From an uncultured Prevotellaceae bacterium (GTDB lineage Bacteria; Bacteroidota; Bacteroidia; Bacteroidales; Bacteroidaceae): a stretch of DNA of 32,856 bases. Below are positions 1 through 6,862 of this stretch, in pieces. The stretch covers positions 1 to 32,856 of the forward strand of contig CALELI010000120.1 in the NCBI GenBank assembly GCA_937902455.1, in the 5' to 3' direction. Every line of letters begins with the position of its first letter. Position 1 is the first letter of the stretch. The notes under the pieces are model-generated. The model saw only the letters and a program-made list of their open reading frames with translations, was not told where the DNA came from and made no database searches. Both the position numbers and the translations under genes were made by a program.

Positions 1-31
1 AACTTATAATTCATTGTTTCTTCACAAGTTC
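1..31. repeat. 31-bp terminal direct repeat, left copy
   Basis: Positions 1-31 are identical to 32826-32856. The shared segment includes the last codons and stop of the GT9 gene (its tail reads ELVKKQ, then TGA). If the ends are joined, the histidine phosphatase at the right end and the GT9 gene at the left end become convergent neighbours. The length and exact end position suggest an assembler overlap or circular closure rather than two genomic copies. Confidence 0.9.
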
Positions 32-1039
32 AGGCGAGCAAGCTCGGAGTCCTGTGAACTGATAACTGTTAACTAAATCCACTATCTCCTCAGGCTCAAT
101 CATCCTGAGGCAATGCAAGTCTCCATATCTGCACGGCTTGTTGCCATATATCGAGCATGGTCTGCACGGACAGTCCTTTTCCATGACCACAGACTCCTCG
201 GGAACGAATCCAGCCTTCGGATGAGTCGCGCCCCACACCGACAAGGTCTTCACGCCCATCATCGATGCAAGGTGCAGGTTTCCCGAATCCATTGCAATCA
301 TCAGGTCAAGACCACTCATGAACTCCAGCTCCTCCTTCAGCCCACTCAGCCTGCCACACATGGAAGTGACACCGTCACCTTCCCATTCCTGCAGTATCGC
401 CTTCTCCTTCGCTCCGCCACCAAACAGGAATACCTTCATGCCCTTAGCCCTAAGTCCCTCAACCACCTTCTTCATCATGTCGAGAGGGTACATCTTCGTC
501 TCGTATGCCGCAAACGGAGCAATGCCTACCGAGATGGCGCCATTGTCCTCCCCCGACTTCCGTGCAGGTCCGACACTGGAGAAGTCAGGCACTTCCGCAC
601 AACATTCTGAATCAGCATTCAGCGCTTCCCAGTACCTTTGTCGCATCGGCTTGAGCGGCTCGTGAGTCATTCCGTTCCCCATCAGCTCCTTCTTCTCCTT
701 CCTGCCCTTGTCGATGACCGATACCCTGCATCCGTACATTCGGAAGAACCAGCGGAGGATCTTGCTCCTGAGCACATCATGAAGGTCGGCCACGACATCG
801 AAATGCTGAGTCTTCAGCTCGTCAAACAGCCTTTTCAGCCCCAGCACACCCTTATAGTCATCGAGGTTTACGCCGATGGTCTCCACATTCTCCGGCATCC
901 ACGAGAACAGAGGGGCAAAACGTGCGCGAGTCAGCACCTTGATTTCATAATCTGGATGCTGACAGGCAAAAGTGTTGATAACCGGAACAGTCATCGCCAC
1001 ATCCCCCAAAGCCGAAAACCTTATGACGAGAACCTTCAT
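11..1039 (-). CDS. Glycosyltransferase family 9 protein (ADP-heptose:LPS heptosyltransferase-like)
   Basis: Predicted cytoplasmic sugar transferase that extends the lipopolysaccharide or lipooligosaccharide inner core from a nucleotide-activated heptose. At 342 residues it has the usual GT9 length. The N-terminus (MKVLVIRFSALGDVAMTVPV) is the family signature. The C-terminal half carries the donor-site block MDSGNLHLASMMG followed by SVWGATHPKAGF. A Cys-rich tail (CPCRPC, then C-x4-C) is common in Bacteroidetes members. It lies 132 bp downstream of the DUF4254 gene on the same strand and probably shares its promoter. Oddly, the last ~20 residues (around NSYQFTG) are encoded by 7-bp repeats, so the tail may be variable. 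The exact sugar and acceptor cannot be read from sequence, so no rfa/waa symbol is given. Confidence 0.88.
   Translation of the reverse strand: MKVLVIRFSALGDVAMTVPVINTFACQHPDYEIKVLTRARFAPLFSWMPENVETIGVNLDDYKGVLGLKRLFDELKTQHFDVVADLHDVLRSKILRWFFRMYGCRVSVIDKGRKEKKELMGNGMTHEPLKPMRQRYWEALNADSECCAEVPDFSSVGPARKSGEDNGAISVGIAPFAAYETKMYPLDMMKKVVEGLRAKGMKVFLFGGGAKEKAILQEWEGDGVTSMCGRLSGLKEELEFMSGLDLMIAMDSGNLHLASMMGVKTLSVWGATHPKAGFVPEESVVMEKDCPCRPCSIYGNKPCRYGDLHCLRMIEPEEIVDLVNSYQFTGLRACSPELVKKQ
54..74. repeat. Heptad array inside the GT9 C-terminal codons
   Basis: Three 7-bp units (GTGAACT, GATAACT, GTTAACT on the plus strand) lie in the coding 3' end of the GT9 gene. On the coding strand they read AGTTAAC, AGTTATC, AGTTCAC and encode part of NSYQFTG. 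The phosphatase gene at the other end of the window ends with the same kind of units in the same frame (SYQLT). Confidence 0.7.
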
Positions 1040-1053
1040 CCCCCCTTAGTCTT

Positions 1054-1081
1054 TAATGCCATTAGCCGTTAGCCGTTGGCT
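1054..1081. repeat. Heptad array between the DUF4254 and GT9 genes
   Basis: Units ATTAGCC, GTTAGCC and GTTGGCT follow one another with an exact 7-bp step just upstream of the GT9 start codon (1039, minus strand). Confidence 0.65.
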
Positions 1082-1127
1082 TTTCTCTATTCTATAAACT
1101 CTAACCTTAATACCCCATTGACTTTGA

Positions 1128-1163
1128 GTCCCTCCCCTTTGGAGGGGAGGTTAGGTAGGGTCC
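1128..1163. repeat. Dispersed palindromic repeat, CCTAACCTCCCC family
   Basis: A hairpin with arms CCTCCCC (1131-1137) and GGGGAGG (1144-1150) is followed by TTAGGTAGGGTCC. Read on the minus strand it aligns over about 35 bases with the element at 23866-23897: GACCC, CCTAACCTCCCC, a short loop, then GGGGAGG. It sits in the DUF4254-GT9 spacer, so it would be transcribed and could fold in the RNA. I see no transposase. Confidence 0.7.
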
Positions 1164-1171
1164 ACTCTCAA

Positions 1172-1786
1172 CTAAACCTTCCCTCCTCCCTTGTAGAGAA
1201 TCGGATTAGTACTTGGGTCGTTGTACATCTTCATCTGCTTGTAGACCTTCATGTACTTCTTTCCAGCCTCGATGTCGTCAATCAGCTGGTCGATGGCAGT
1301 AGAGAGGTCCTTCTGCTGTTCGAGGAGGACGTCGAGCTTTGCCTGGCACTTTGCCTTGTGTTCCTCAGAGGCATCATCCCTGTCGACCTGCTCCCTCATG
1401 TGATATATCTTCAGGGCAAGGATGCTCAGACGGTCAACGGCCCATGCTGGGCTCTCCGTGTTGATGGTGGCATCCTCCTTCACTGCGACATCCTTGTACT
1501 TGTCGAGGAAGTAAGAGTCAATCATCTCCACCAGGTCCGTCCTGTCCTGGTTACTCTTGTCTATTCTGCGCTTGAGAGTCAGAGCCTCGTCAGGATTGAT
1601 TTCAGGGTCGCGGATGATATCCTCGAAATGCCACTGAACAGTGTCGATCCAGTTCTTGAGATACAGACAAGCCTCGATAGTTCCCTGCTGGTAAGGGTTC
1701 TGGATAGGATGATTTACGTCATCAAAAACGTGGTAGTCCCTGATGGACTGCTCGAATATGGGCCAGCTAAAACTTGTAAAACTCAT
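1172..1786 (-). CDS. DUF4254 domain-containing protein
   Basis: A conserved Bacteroidetes protein of unknown function. The block NTESPAWAVDRLSILALKIY, a helical charged middle (residues ~85-185) and the lack of a signal peptide or membrane segment fit DUF4254. The chosen start gives 204 residues beginning MSFTSFSWPIFEQSI. An in-frame ATG 14 codons upstream (1828) is excluded because the promoter -7 box lies at 1830-1837, so the transcript would begin downstream of that ATG. It is the first gene of a likely two-gene unit with the GT9 enzyme. The pairing hints at a role linked to surface polysaccharide assembly, but that is inference from neighbourhood only. Confidence 0.82.
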   Translation of the reverse strand: MSFTSFSWPIFEQSIRDYHVFDDVNHPIQNPYQQGTIEACLYLKNWIDTVQWHFEDIIRDPEINPDEALTLKRRIDKSNQDRTDLVEMIDSYFLDKYKDVAVKEDATINTESPAWAVDRLSILALKIYHMREQVDRDDASEEHKAKCQAKLDVLLEQQKDLSTAIDQLIDDIEAGKKYMKVYKQMKMYNDPSTNPILYKGGGKV

Positions 1787-1829
1787 ATAAATGTATAATT
1801 TATCCTGTGCTAATATATAATTTGCCATG

Positions 1830-1860
1830 CAAAGATAGTAAATTTGTCCGAATTATCAAA
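1830..1860 (-). promoter_or_regulatory. Promoter for the DUF4254-GT9 unit
   Basis: On the minus strand TTTG (1857-1860) is separated by 19 bp from TATCTTTG (1830-1837). This is the Bacteroidetes housekeeping consensus (-33 TTTG, -7 TAnnTTTG). It places the transcript start near 1823 and supports the start codon at 1786. Confidence 0.8.
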
Positions 1861-1872
1861 ATTATTATACAA

Positions 1873-1909
1873 CGCAAAAAGGAGCGCAGTCGTCTGGGCT
1901 GCACTCCTT
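1873..1909 (-). terminator. Intrinsic terminator of secDF
   Basis: On the minus strand an 11-bp stem with one G-T pair (arms at 1899-1909 and 1879-1889) is followed by a run of five T. It starts 26 bp after the secDF stop. Confidence 0.85.
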
Positions 1910-1934
1910 ATTATATATATTACGTGTATGTTCC

Positions 1935-4900
1935 TTATGCCTTTGGTGCTTCTGCTGCTGCCTGGGCCTTTTCGCGACGGTCAACGATCTTGTTGCCGAG
2001 TACGAGGTAGGCTGTAGGTGCTGCGATGAAGAGTGAAGAGCATGTGCCGATTACAACACCGAGGATCATTGCGAATGCGAAGCTGCGGATTGCTTCTCCA
2101 CCGAGGAAGAAGATGCAGAGCAGTACGATGAGTGTTGACACTGAGGTGTTGATTGTACGTGCGAGGGTGATGTTGAGCGAGTCGTTGAAGAGGCGCTGAC
2201 GTTCACGGTTAGGGTACTTCTTGAGTTCCTCGCGGATACGGTCGAAGATTACCACCTTGTCGTTGATTGAGTAACCGATGGCGGTAAGGATTGCACCGAT
2301 GAATGTCTGGTCGACTTCGAGTGACCAAGGCACGATACCCCAGAGGAGGCTGTAGATTCCGATGATGAGGAATGTATCGAATGCGAGTGCTGTGATTGAG
2401 CCGATTGAGAATGCCACGTTGCGGAAGCGGATGAGGATGTAAATGAAGATTGCGATGAGTGCAAGGATCACTGACCAGATTGCTCCGTATGTGATGTCTT
2501 CTGCGATTGATGCGCCTACCTTCTGTGAGCTGATGATCGATCCTCCTACGCGGTTGTCGCGGTCGATGAAGTTGTCGAATGTAACGCTCTTGTCAATCCA
2601 GTTGTGGGCTGTGAATACGTCGTAGAGTACTTTCTCGATTTCTGAGTCGACTGTCTGTCCGTTCTCGTTGATGCGGTAGTTGGTTGATACGCGGACTGTC
2701 TTGTTGTCTGTTCCGACTGAGATTACCTGTACTGTCACCTTGTCGACGTCTTCTTCCTGGCTTACCTTTGCCTGGAACTCGTCGTTGAGTGCGCTTTCCA
2801 CTTCCTCTGGGATGACTGGCGTGCTGAACTCTACCTTGAAGTTACGTCCTCCGGTGAAGTCGATTGATTCGCTGAGTCCGCGGGTGAAGCATGATACGAG
2901 TCCGATGACGAGTGCTGCGATGAAGATTGTGAATGAAATCTTGTAGACGCTCATGAACTTGAAGTCGGTTCCCTGCATCATGTTCTTCGAGAAGCCGGTG
3001 GTGAATGTGAGGTCGAGCCACTTGTCGCGTGCCATCTGGTGTTCGTACCAGATACGTGTCAACCATACTGCTGTGAAGAATGAGCAGATGATACCGATGA
3101 TGAGTGTGGTTGCGAATCCCTTGATTGGTCCTGTACCGAAGTAGAAGAGGATGACACCTGTGATGATTGACGTGAGGTTGGAGTCGAAGATTGCCGAGAA
3201 TGCGTTGCTGTAACCTGCAGCGATTGCGTTCTTGATGTTCTTTCCTGCCTTCATCTCTTCCTTGGTTCGTTCGTAGATGAGCACGTTTGCGTCGACGGCC
3301 ATACCGAGTGTGAGGACCATACCGGCGATTCCTGACATCGTGAGTGCTGCCTGCAGTGATGTGAGGATTCCGATTGTGAAGAAGAAGTTGAGGAGGAGTG
3401 CCGTGTTGGCTACCATACCTGCACGTACTCCGTACATGAGGCACATGTAGATCATCAGCACGATGAATGCGATGATGAATGATATGAATCCTGCCTTGAT
3501 TGATTCAGCACCGAGTGACGGACCTACGATGTCTTCCTGTACGATCTGTGTTGGGGCAGGCATCTTACCTGACTGGAGAACGTTTGCAAGGTCCTTTGTA
3601 TCGTTGGTCGTGAAGTTACCGGTAATCTGGCTGCTTCCGCCTGTAATCTTGTCGTTTACGTTTGGTGCGCTGTATACGAGTCCGTCAAGTACGATTGCGA
3701 TGGCGTGCTTTACGTTTGCCTCTGTGAGTGCGGCCCACTTACGTGCACCTTCTGTGTTCATCTTCATTGATACGCATGGGTTGCCGTACTGGTCGAATTC
3801 GTCCTTTGATTCAGTTACTACGTCACCCTCGAGTGGAGCGCGGCCGTTTGTACCTGTAGTGCGGATTGCATAGAGTTCGAAGATCTTTCCTGCCTTGTCC
3901 ATTGCCTTGACACCCCACTTCAGACTCATGTCGTTAGGGAGGATTCTCTTGGCTGTCTCACAGGTGAGGAGTGCGTTTACTTCTGCTGTGTCTGATACGA
4001 GTGCATAGCCTACCATGCAGCCTCTGTCGCCCTGCATAGGCTGGAGGATTGCGAAGAGTGGATTCTCTGCCTTTGCCTTAGCAATTGCTTCTTCGTCTGG
4101 AGCACCTGCCTTTGTCTCGTTCTCGGCTGTAGTCACCTTTGAGAGGATGTTCTTCTCTTCCTTTGGTGCTGCTTCTTCTGCTGAGTCTTCTACTGCCTCT
4201 GCCACTTCCTCTGCTGCTTCTGTCTCTTCTACTGCTGTAGTGTCTTCTTCAACTGGAGTAGTTCCCTGAAGCTTGAGTGCGTTGTTGAGCTGGCTGAGGA
4301 AAGGAACGGCTACCTGAGTGTCATAGGTCTCCCAGAATTCGAGGTTTGCGCTTCCCTGGAGGAGTTTACGTACTCGTTCCGGTTCCTTGATACCTGGAAG
4401 TTCCACGAGGATACGACCTGTCTGTCCTTCAACCTTCTGGATGTTTGGCTGAACGACACCGAAGCGGTCGATACGTGTACGGAGAACGAGGAATGAGTTG
4501 TCGACTGCAGTCTTCACTTCGTCGCGGAGCACTTCCTCGATGTCCTTGTCGGAACTGTTGGTAGTGACCTTGCCCTTGAGCTGCTGAGTTGCGAAGAACT
4601 GTGAGAGGCTCTTGCCTGGGAAGTTCTTCTTGAAGGCGTCGAGGAAACAGGTGATGTAGTCGTCCTGACTTGTGATGTTTGCCTGCTGAGCCTCGTTCAG
4701 TGTGCGGTTGAAGAGAGGGTCTGGGTTGTGGTCGGCAAGTGCCTTGACGATGTCAGGAACTGATACTTCCAGCATTACGTTCATACCGCCCTTGAGGTCA
4801 AGTCCGAGACCGATGGCTGTTTCGCGGCACTGCTTCAGATTGTAACTCCCGAGATAGAATGGAGTAGTATTCAGTGAGTCCAAATACTGCTCAGCCTCGT

Positions 4901-5021
4901 TCTGCTCCATCTTTGCAGCCTTGTTGTCAACGTAATTGGCAACAATCGTGAAAGACAAGTAGAACAGGCAGATAAGTGTTAGCGCAATGGCTAAAAACTT
5001 AATGAATCCTTTGTTTTGCAT
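1935..5021 (-). CDS. secDF: Fused protein translocase subunit SecDF
   Basis: An inner-membrane RND-type subunit that uses the proton-motive force to help SecYEG pull exported proteins across the membrane. The 1028 residues hold both halves: an N-terminal membrane anchor (residues ~6-27), the SecD first domain with LGLDLKGGMNVMLEV (~72-86), a large periplasmic region, six-helix membrane domain with GMAVDANVLIYER, then SecF beginning near GLSESIDFTGGRNFKVEF and its own GYSINDKVVIFDRIRE block. SecD and SecF are separate in many bacteria; the fusion is typical of Bacteroidetes. An acidic Ala/Glu-rich insertion sits at residues ~254-315 in the periplasmic part. It has its own promoter and terminator, so it is monocistronic. 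Confidence 0.97.
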   Translation of the reverse strand: MQNKGFIKFLAIALTLICLFYLSFTIVANYVDNKAAKMEQNEAEQYLDSLNTTPFYLGSYNLKQCRETAIGLGLDLKGGMNVMLEVSVPDIVKALADHNPDPLFNRTLNEAQQANITSQDDYITCFLDAFKKNFPGKSLSQFFATQQLKGKVTTNSSDKDIEEVLRDEVKTAVDNSFLVLRTRIDRFGVVQPNIQKVEGQTGRILVELPGIKEPERVRKLLQGSANLEFWETYDTQVAVPFLSQLNNALKLQGTTPVEEDTTAVEETEAAEEVAEAVEDSAEEAAPKEEKNILSKVTTAENETKAGAPDEEAIAKAKAENPLFAILQPMQGDRGCMVGYALVSDTAEVNALLTCETAKRILPNDMSLKWGVKAMDKAGKIFELYAIRTTGTNGRAPLEGDVVTESKDEFDQYGNPCVSMKMNTEGARKWAALTEANVKHAIAIVLDGLVYSAPNVNDKITGGSSQITGNFTTNDTKDLANVLQSGKMPAPTQIVQEDIVGPSLGAESIKAGFISFIIAFIVLMIYMCLMYGVRAGMVANTALLLNFFFTIGILTSLQAALTMSGIAGMVLTLGMAVDANVLIYERTKEEMKAGKNIKNAIAAGYSNAFSAIFDSNLTSIITGVILFYFGTGPIKGFATTLIIGIICSFFTAVWLTRIWYEHQMARDKWLDLTFTTGFSKNMMQGTDFKFMSVYKISFTIFIAALVIGLVSCFTRGLSESIDFTGGRNFKVEFSTPVIPEEVESALNDEFQAKVSQEEDVDKVTVQVISVGTDNKTVRVSTNYRINENGQTVDSEIEKVLYDVFTAHNWIDKSVTFDNFIDRDNRVGGSIISSQKVGASIAEDITYGAIWSVILALIAIFIYILIRFRNVAFSIGSITALAFDTFLIIGIYSLLWGIVPWSLEVDQTFIGAILTAIGYSINDKVVIFDRIREELKKYPNRERQRLFNDSLNITLARTINTSVSTLIVLLCIFFLGGEAIRSFAFAMILGVVIGTCSSLFIAAPTAYLVLGNKIVDRREKAQAAAEAPKA

Positions 5022-5091
5022 TTTGTTTTTATTTTGAATTGTTAATCATTAATTTCATTCTCGCGTACACGCCCAGTGCGCATACGGAGTG

Positions 5092-5099
5092 CAAAGGTA
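5092..5099 (-). promoter_or_regulatory. Promoter -7 box for secDF
   Basis: On the minus strand TACCTTTG matches TAnnTTTG about 70 bp upstream of the secDF start. I find no clear TTTG at the -33 position. The leader that follows is A/T-rich. Confidence 0.55.
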
Positions 5100-5139
5100 A
5101 GAAAAAATAACGAATTATAAGCGGTTTTTCAATATTTTT

Positions 5140-6216
5140 TCACAATTCAAGGGTGCAAAGTATCGGATAATGGTCACTTCTGTCCACTGAGTCATCCACT
5201 TTGGCATGGTAAGCCTTGATATTTTCGCTCACGAGAATGTTGTCAATCCTGAAGTACATGCCGCTCCTGTGGTAGGAAAGTCCCAGCCCGTTTCCCGACT
5301 CTGTGTATGCGTCCCTGAGGTGGTTGCACATCACTCTGTGGACATACGAAATCGGGCAGTCGTTGAAGTCGCCGCAGGAGATGATGTACTTGCTCGTGCA
5401 TCTCTGCACAAAGGCATCGATGGAGTCGGCCTGGACGGCACGAATCTGGTTGGCTTTGGCCAGTTTCTCCTCGAGGAGCCAGAAGTTTTCCTTTATCTCT
5501 TCCTTGCCGGAACGGTCGCGGATGTCACGGAAAATCTCCTTATACTTCTCCTTGTCGTCATCGTTGAGCTTGTAGGATTCGAGGTGGTTGTTGATGACCG
5601 TCATAGTGTCTTCCCCGACAAGCAGTGTGAAGGCACAGCTGGAGTTCGACTCCGAGGGGATGTCGATAGGCGCCGAACTGACTACCGGAAACTTCGACAG
5701 TATCACCGATGATGAGGTGTCGCTCATGCAAATGTCGATGTAGTCGTATTTCTCGCCTATCAGTGTCTTTACCGGTTCATTCTCGACATACGAAGTAGCC
5801 TCCTGAAGACACACGATGTCGGCTTCGGAATCGAGTATGTATCTCAGGATTTCGTTGTCTTCCCATGCCTCGTCAGCATTGACCCTGTCGAACATCATCA
5901 CGTTGTACGACAGCACCTTAATGGTCCTTCCGTCGGGGTCGCCCTGAAATGGGTTTATCGGCAGCAAGGCCTTGATTGCACCCATACAGAGAAACATCCC
6001 TGCCAGCGGAATCAGAAAGTACCTGGTTTTCGGCCTGAAAATCCATACGAAGAAGAAGGCGACATTGACTATGAGCGGTATTGGGAAGAGCATTCCAAAG
6101 TAGGACCAGTTGGGATAGTGAACGGGATGTAGATACACGGAATAGGCGCACACCAGCATCATCAGTACGGCGAGTACATTCAGCGCGACGAGTATGTATT
6201 TCAGAACCTTAATCAT
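5140..6216 (-). CDS. Membrane-anchored endonuclease/exonuclease/phosphatase family protein
   Basis: A metal-dependent phosphodiesterase-fold protein of unknown substrate (DNase, phosphatase or sphingomyelinase-like). Residues ~5-27, ~36-60 and ~66-88 are hydrophobic and probably form three membrane segments, leaving the catalytic domain (~100-358) outside the cytoplasmic membrane. Family motifs are present in order: LSYNVMMFDR, VCLQEA (metal-binding Glu), NNHLES, CGDFND and the terminal SDHYPI catalytic His. At 358 residues it has the length of the common Bacteroidetes EEP proteins with N-terminal helices. The gene has its own promoter and no obvious terminator before the secDF promoter 40 bp downstream. 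Confidence 0.9.
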   Translation of the reverse strand: MIKVLKYILVALNVLAVLMMLVCAYSVYLHPVHYPNWSYFGMLFPIPLIVNVAFFFVWIFRPKTRYFLIPLAGMFLCMGAIKALLPINPFQGDPDGRTIKVLSYNVMMFDRVNADEAWEDNEILRYILDSEADIVCLQEATSYVENEPVKTLIGEKYDYIDICMSDTSSSVILSKFPVVSSAPIDIPSESNSSCAFTLLVGEDTMTVINNHLESYKLNDDDKEKYKEIFRDIRDRSGKEEIKENFWLLEEKLAKANQIRAVQADSIDAFVQRCTSKYIISCGDFNDCPISYVHRVMCNHLRDAYTESGNGLGLSYHRSGMYFRIDNILVSENIKAYHAKVDDSVDRSDHYPILCTLEL

Positions 6217-6248
6217 GATACTTTTTCCGTTTCACAACAATCAATCTG

Positions 6249-6280
6249 CAAATTTAAGAAAATTCCTCAATTCCCACAAA
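6249..6280 (-). promoter_or_regulatory. Promoter for the endonuclease/exonuclease/phosphatase gene
   Basis: On the minus strand TTTG (6277-6280), a 20-bp spacer and TAAATTTG (6249-6256) match the Bacteroidetes consensus. The leader is only about 25 nt. Confidence 0.75.
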
Positions 6281-6333
6281 TAAAAACGCAGAATTGGCAT
6301 CATTAGTTGCAACCGCTCTCAACACATATCCCC

Positions 6334-6441
6334 CTCAACAAGGCACTGTCTTCCAATCAGCAAGACTCTCTACCTCAGTCGAAAAGGTTCTCTACTCCAG
6401 TCAACAAGGTCTGAAATTCCAGTCGACAAGGTTCGATATAG
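6334..6441. repeat. Degenerate 21-22 bp tandem repeat, five units
   Basis: Units beginning near 6334, 6355, 6376, 6398 and 6420 share a core close to CAGTCRACAAGGT followed by a variable A/T/C-rich tail. The last units are the best conserved. The last unit runs directly into the left arm of the inverted repeat at 6426. No convincing gene spans them. Confidence 0.7.
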
Positions 6442-6573
6442 CAAAGAATAAGGTAAATACATTATCAATGCAAGCACGATTGCATTATTAACGCAATTGC
6501 AAATGCCATATTAATGCGATTGTTATCGCCATATTAATGCATCAACCTTATTCTTCGTAATGGCGAACCTTGT
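6426..6573. repeat. Bipartite inverted repeat enclosing four 23-bp tandem repeats
   Basis: The left arm is ACAAGGTTCG (6426-6435), 8 bp, AAGAATAAGGT (6444-6454). The right arm is its exact reverse complement in both blocks: ACCTTATTCTT (6545-6555), 8 bp, CGAACCTTGT (6564-6573). Between them four 23-bp units start at 6459, 6482, 6505 and 6528, each with a core like GCCATATTAATGC. The equal 8-bp gaps suggest a real element. Within the gene-free stretch 6217-6862 this and the preceding array are the only structures I see apart from promoters and a small hairpin at 6631-6655. Confidence 0.8.
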
Positions 6574-6736
6574 AGTCAGCTTCAAAAGAGTTTGTTCTCA
6601 TTTGTCGTAGTCCTTCCTCTCACATATCAAAGACCTGAACCTCAGCCCCAGGTCTGCTAGGACCGAGTTGCTGCATATCATTCCTTCCCAAATCCACTTT
6701 TTTTGCATACCTTATACTACTTTCATTTATTTTTTG

Positions 6737-6744
6737 TAATTTTG
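6737..6744 (+). promoter_or_regulatory. Possible -7 box for the M16 peptidase gene
   Basis: TAATTTTG matches TAnnTTTG. No good TTTG lies 19-21 bp upstream. If used, the mRNA leader would be over 100 nt. Confidence 0.45.
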
Positions 6745-6862
6745 CAAGTTGTTTGATAGGGATGATGAAATGTTAAAATTTATAAAAGGCGTAGTTTTTT
6801 GTCAGGTCATTACGTCTAATGGGTAAAAAAAGCAGAAAATGGGTTTTATAACAATATCAAAA

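Noticed and set aside
113..610. Plus-strand open frame opposite the GT9 gene
   Set aside because: Antisense shadow of a gene with clear GT9 motifs; no domain, promoter or start signal of its own.
1807..1828. Upstream ATG (1828) as start of the DUF4254 protein
   Set aside because: The promoter -7 box is at 1830-1837, so this ATG would precede or coincide with the transcript start; the family N-terminus begins at the ATG at 1786.
6294..6491. 65-codon open frame over the tandem repeats
   Set aside because: Its sequence is simply the translation of the degenerate 22-bp units, with no promoter, no signal peptide and no family; it ends in the inverted-repeat element.
6631..6655. Hairpin AGACCTG/CAGGTCT upstream of the M16 gene
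   Set aside because: A 7-bp stem without T-run or nearby gene end; may be chance and no role can be supported.
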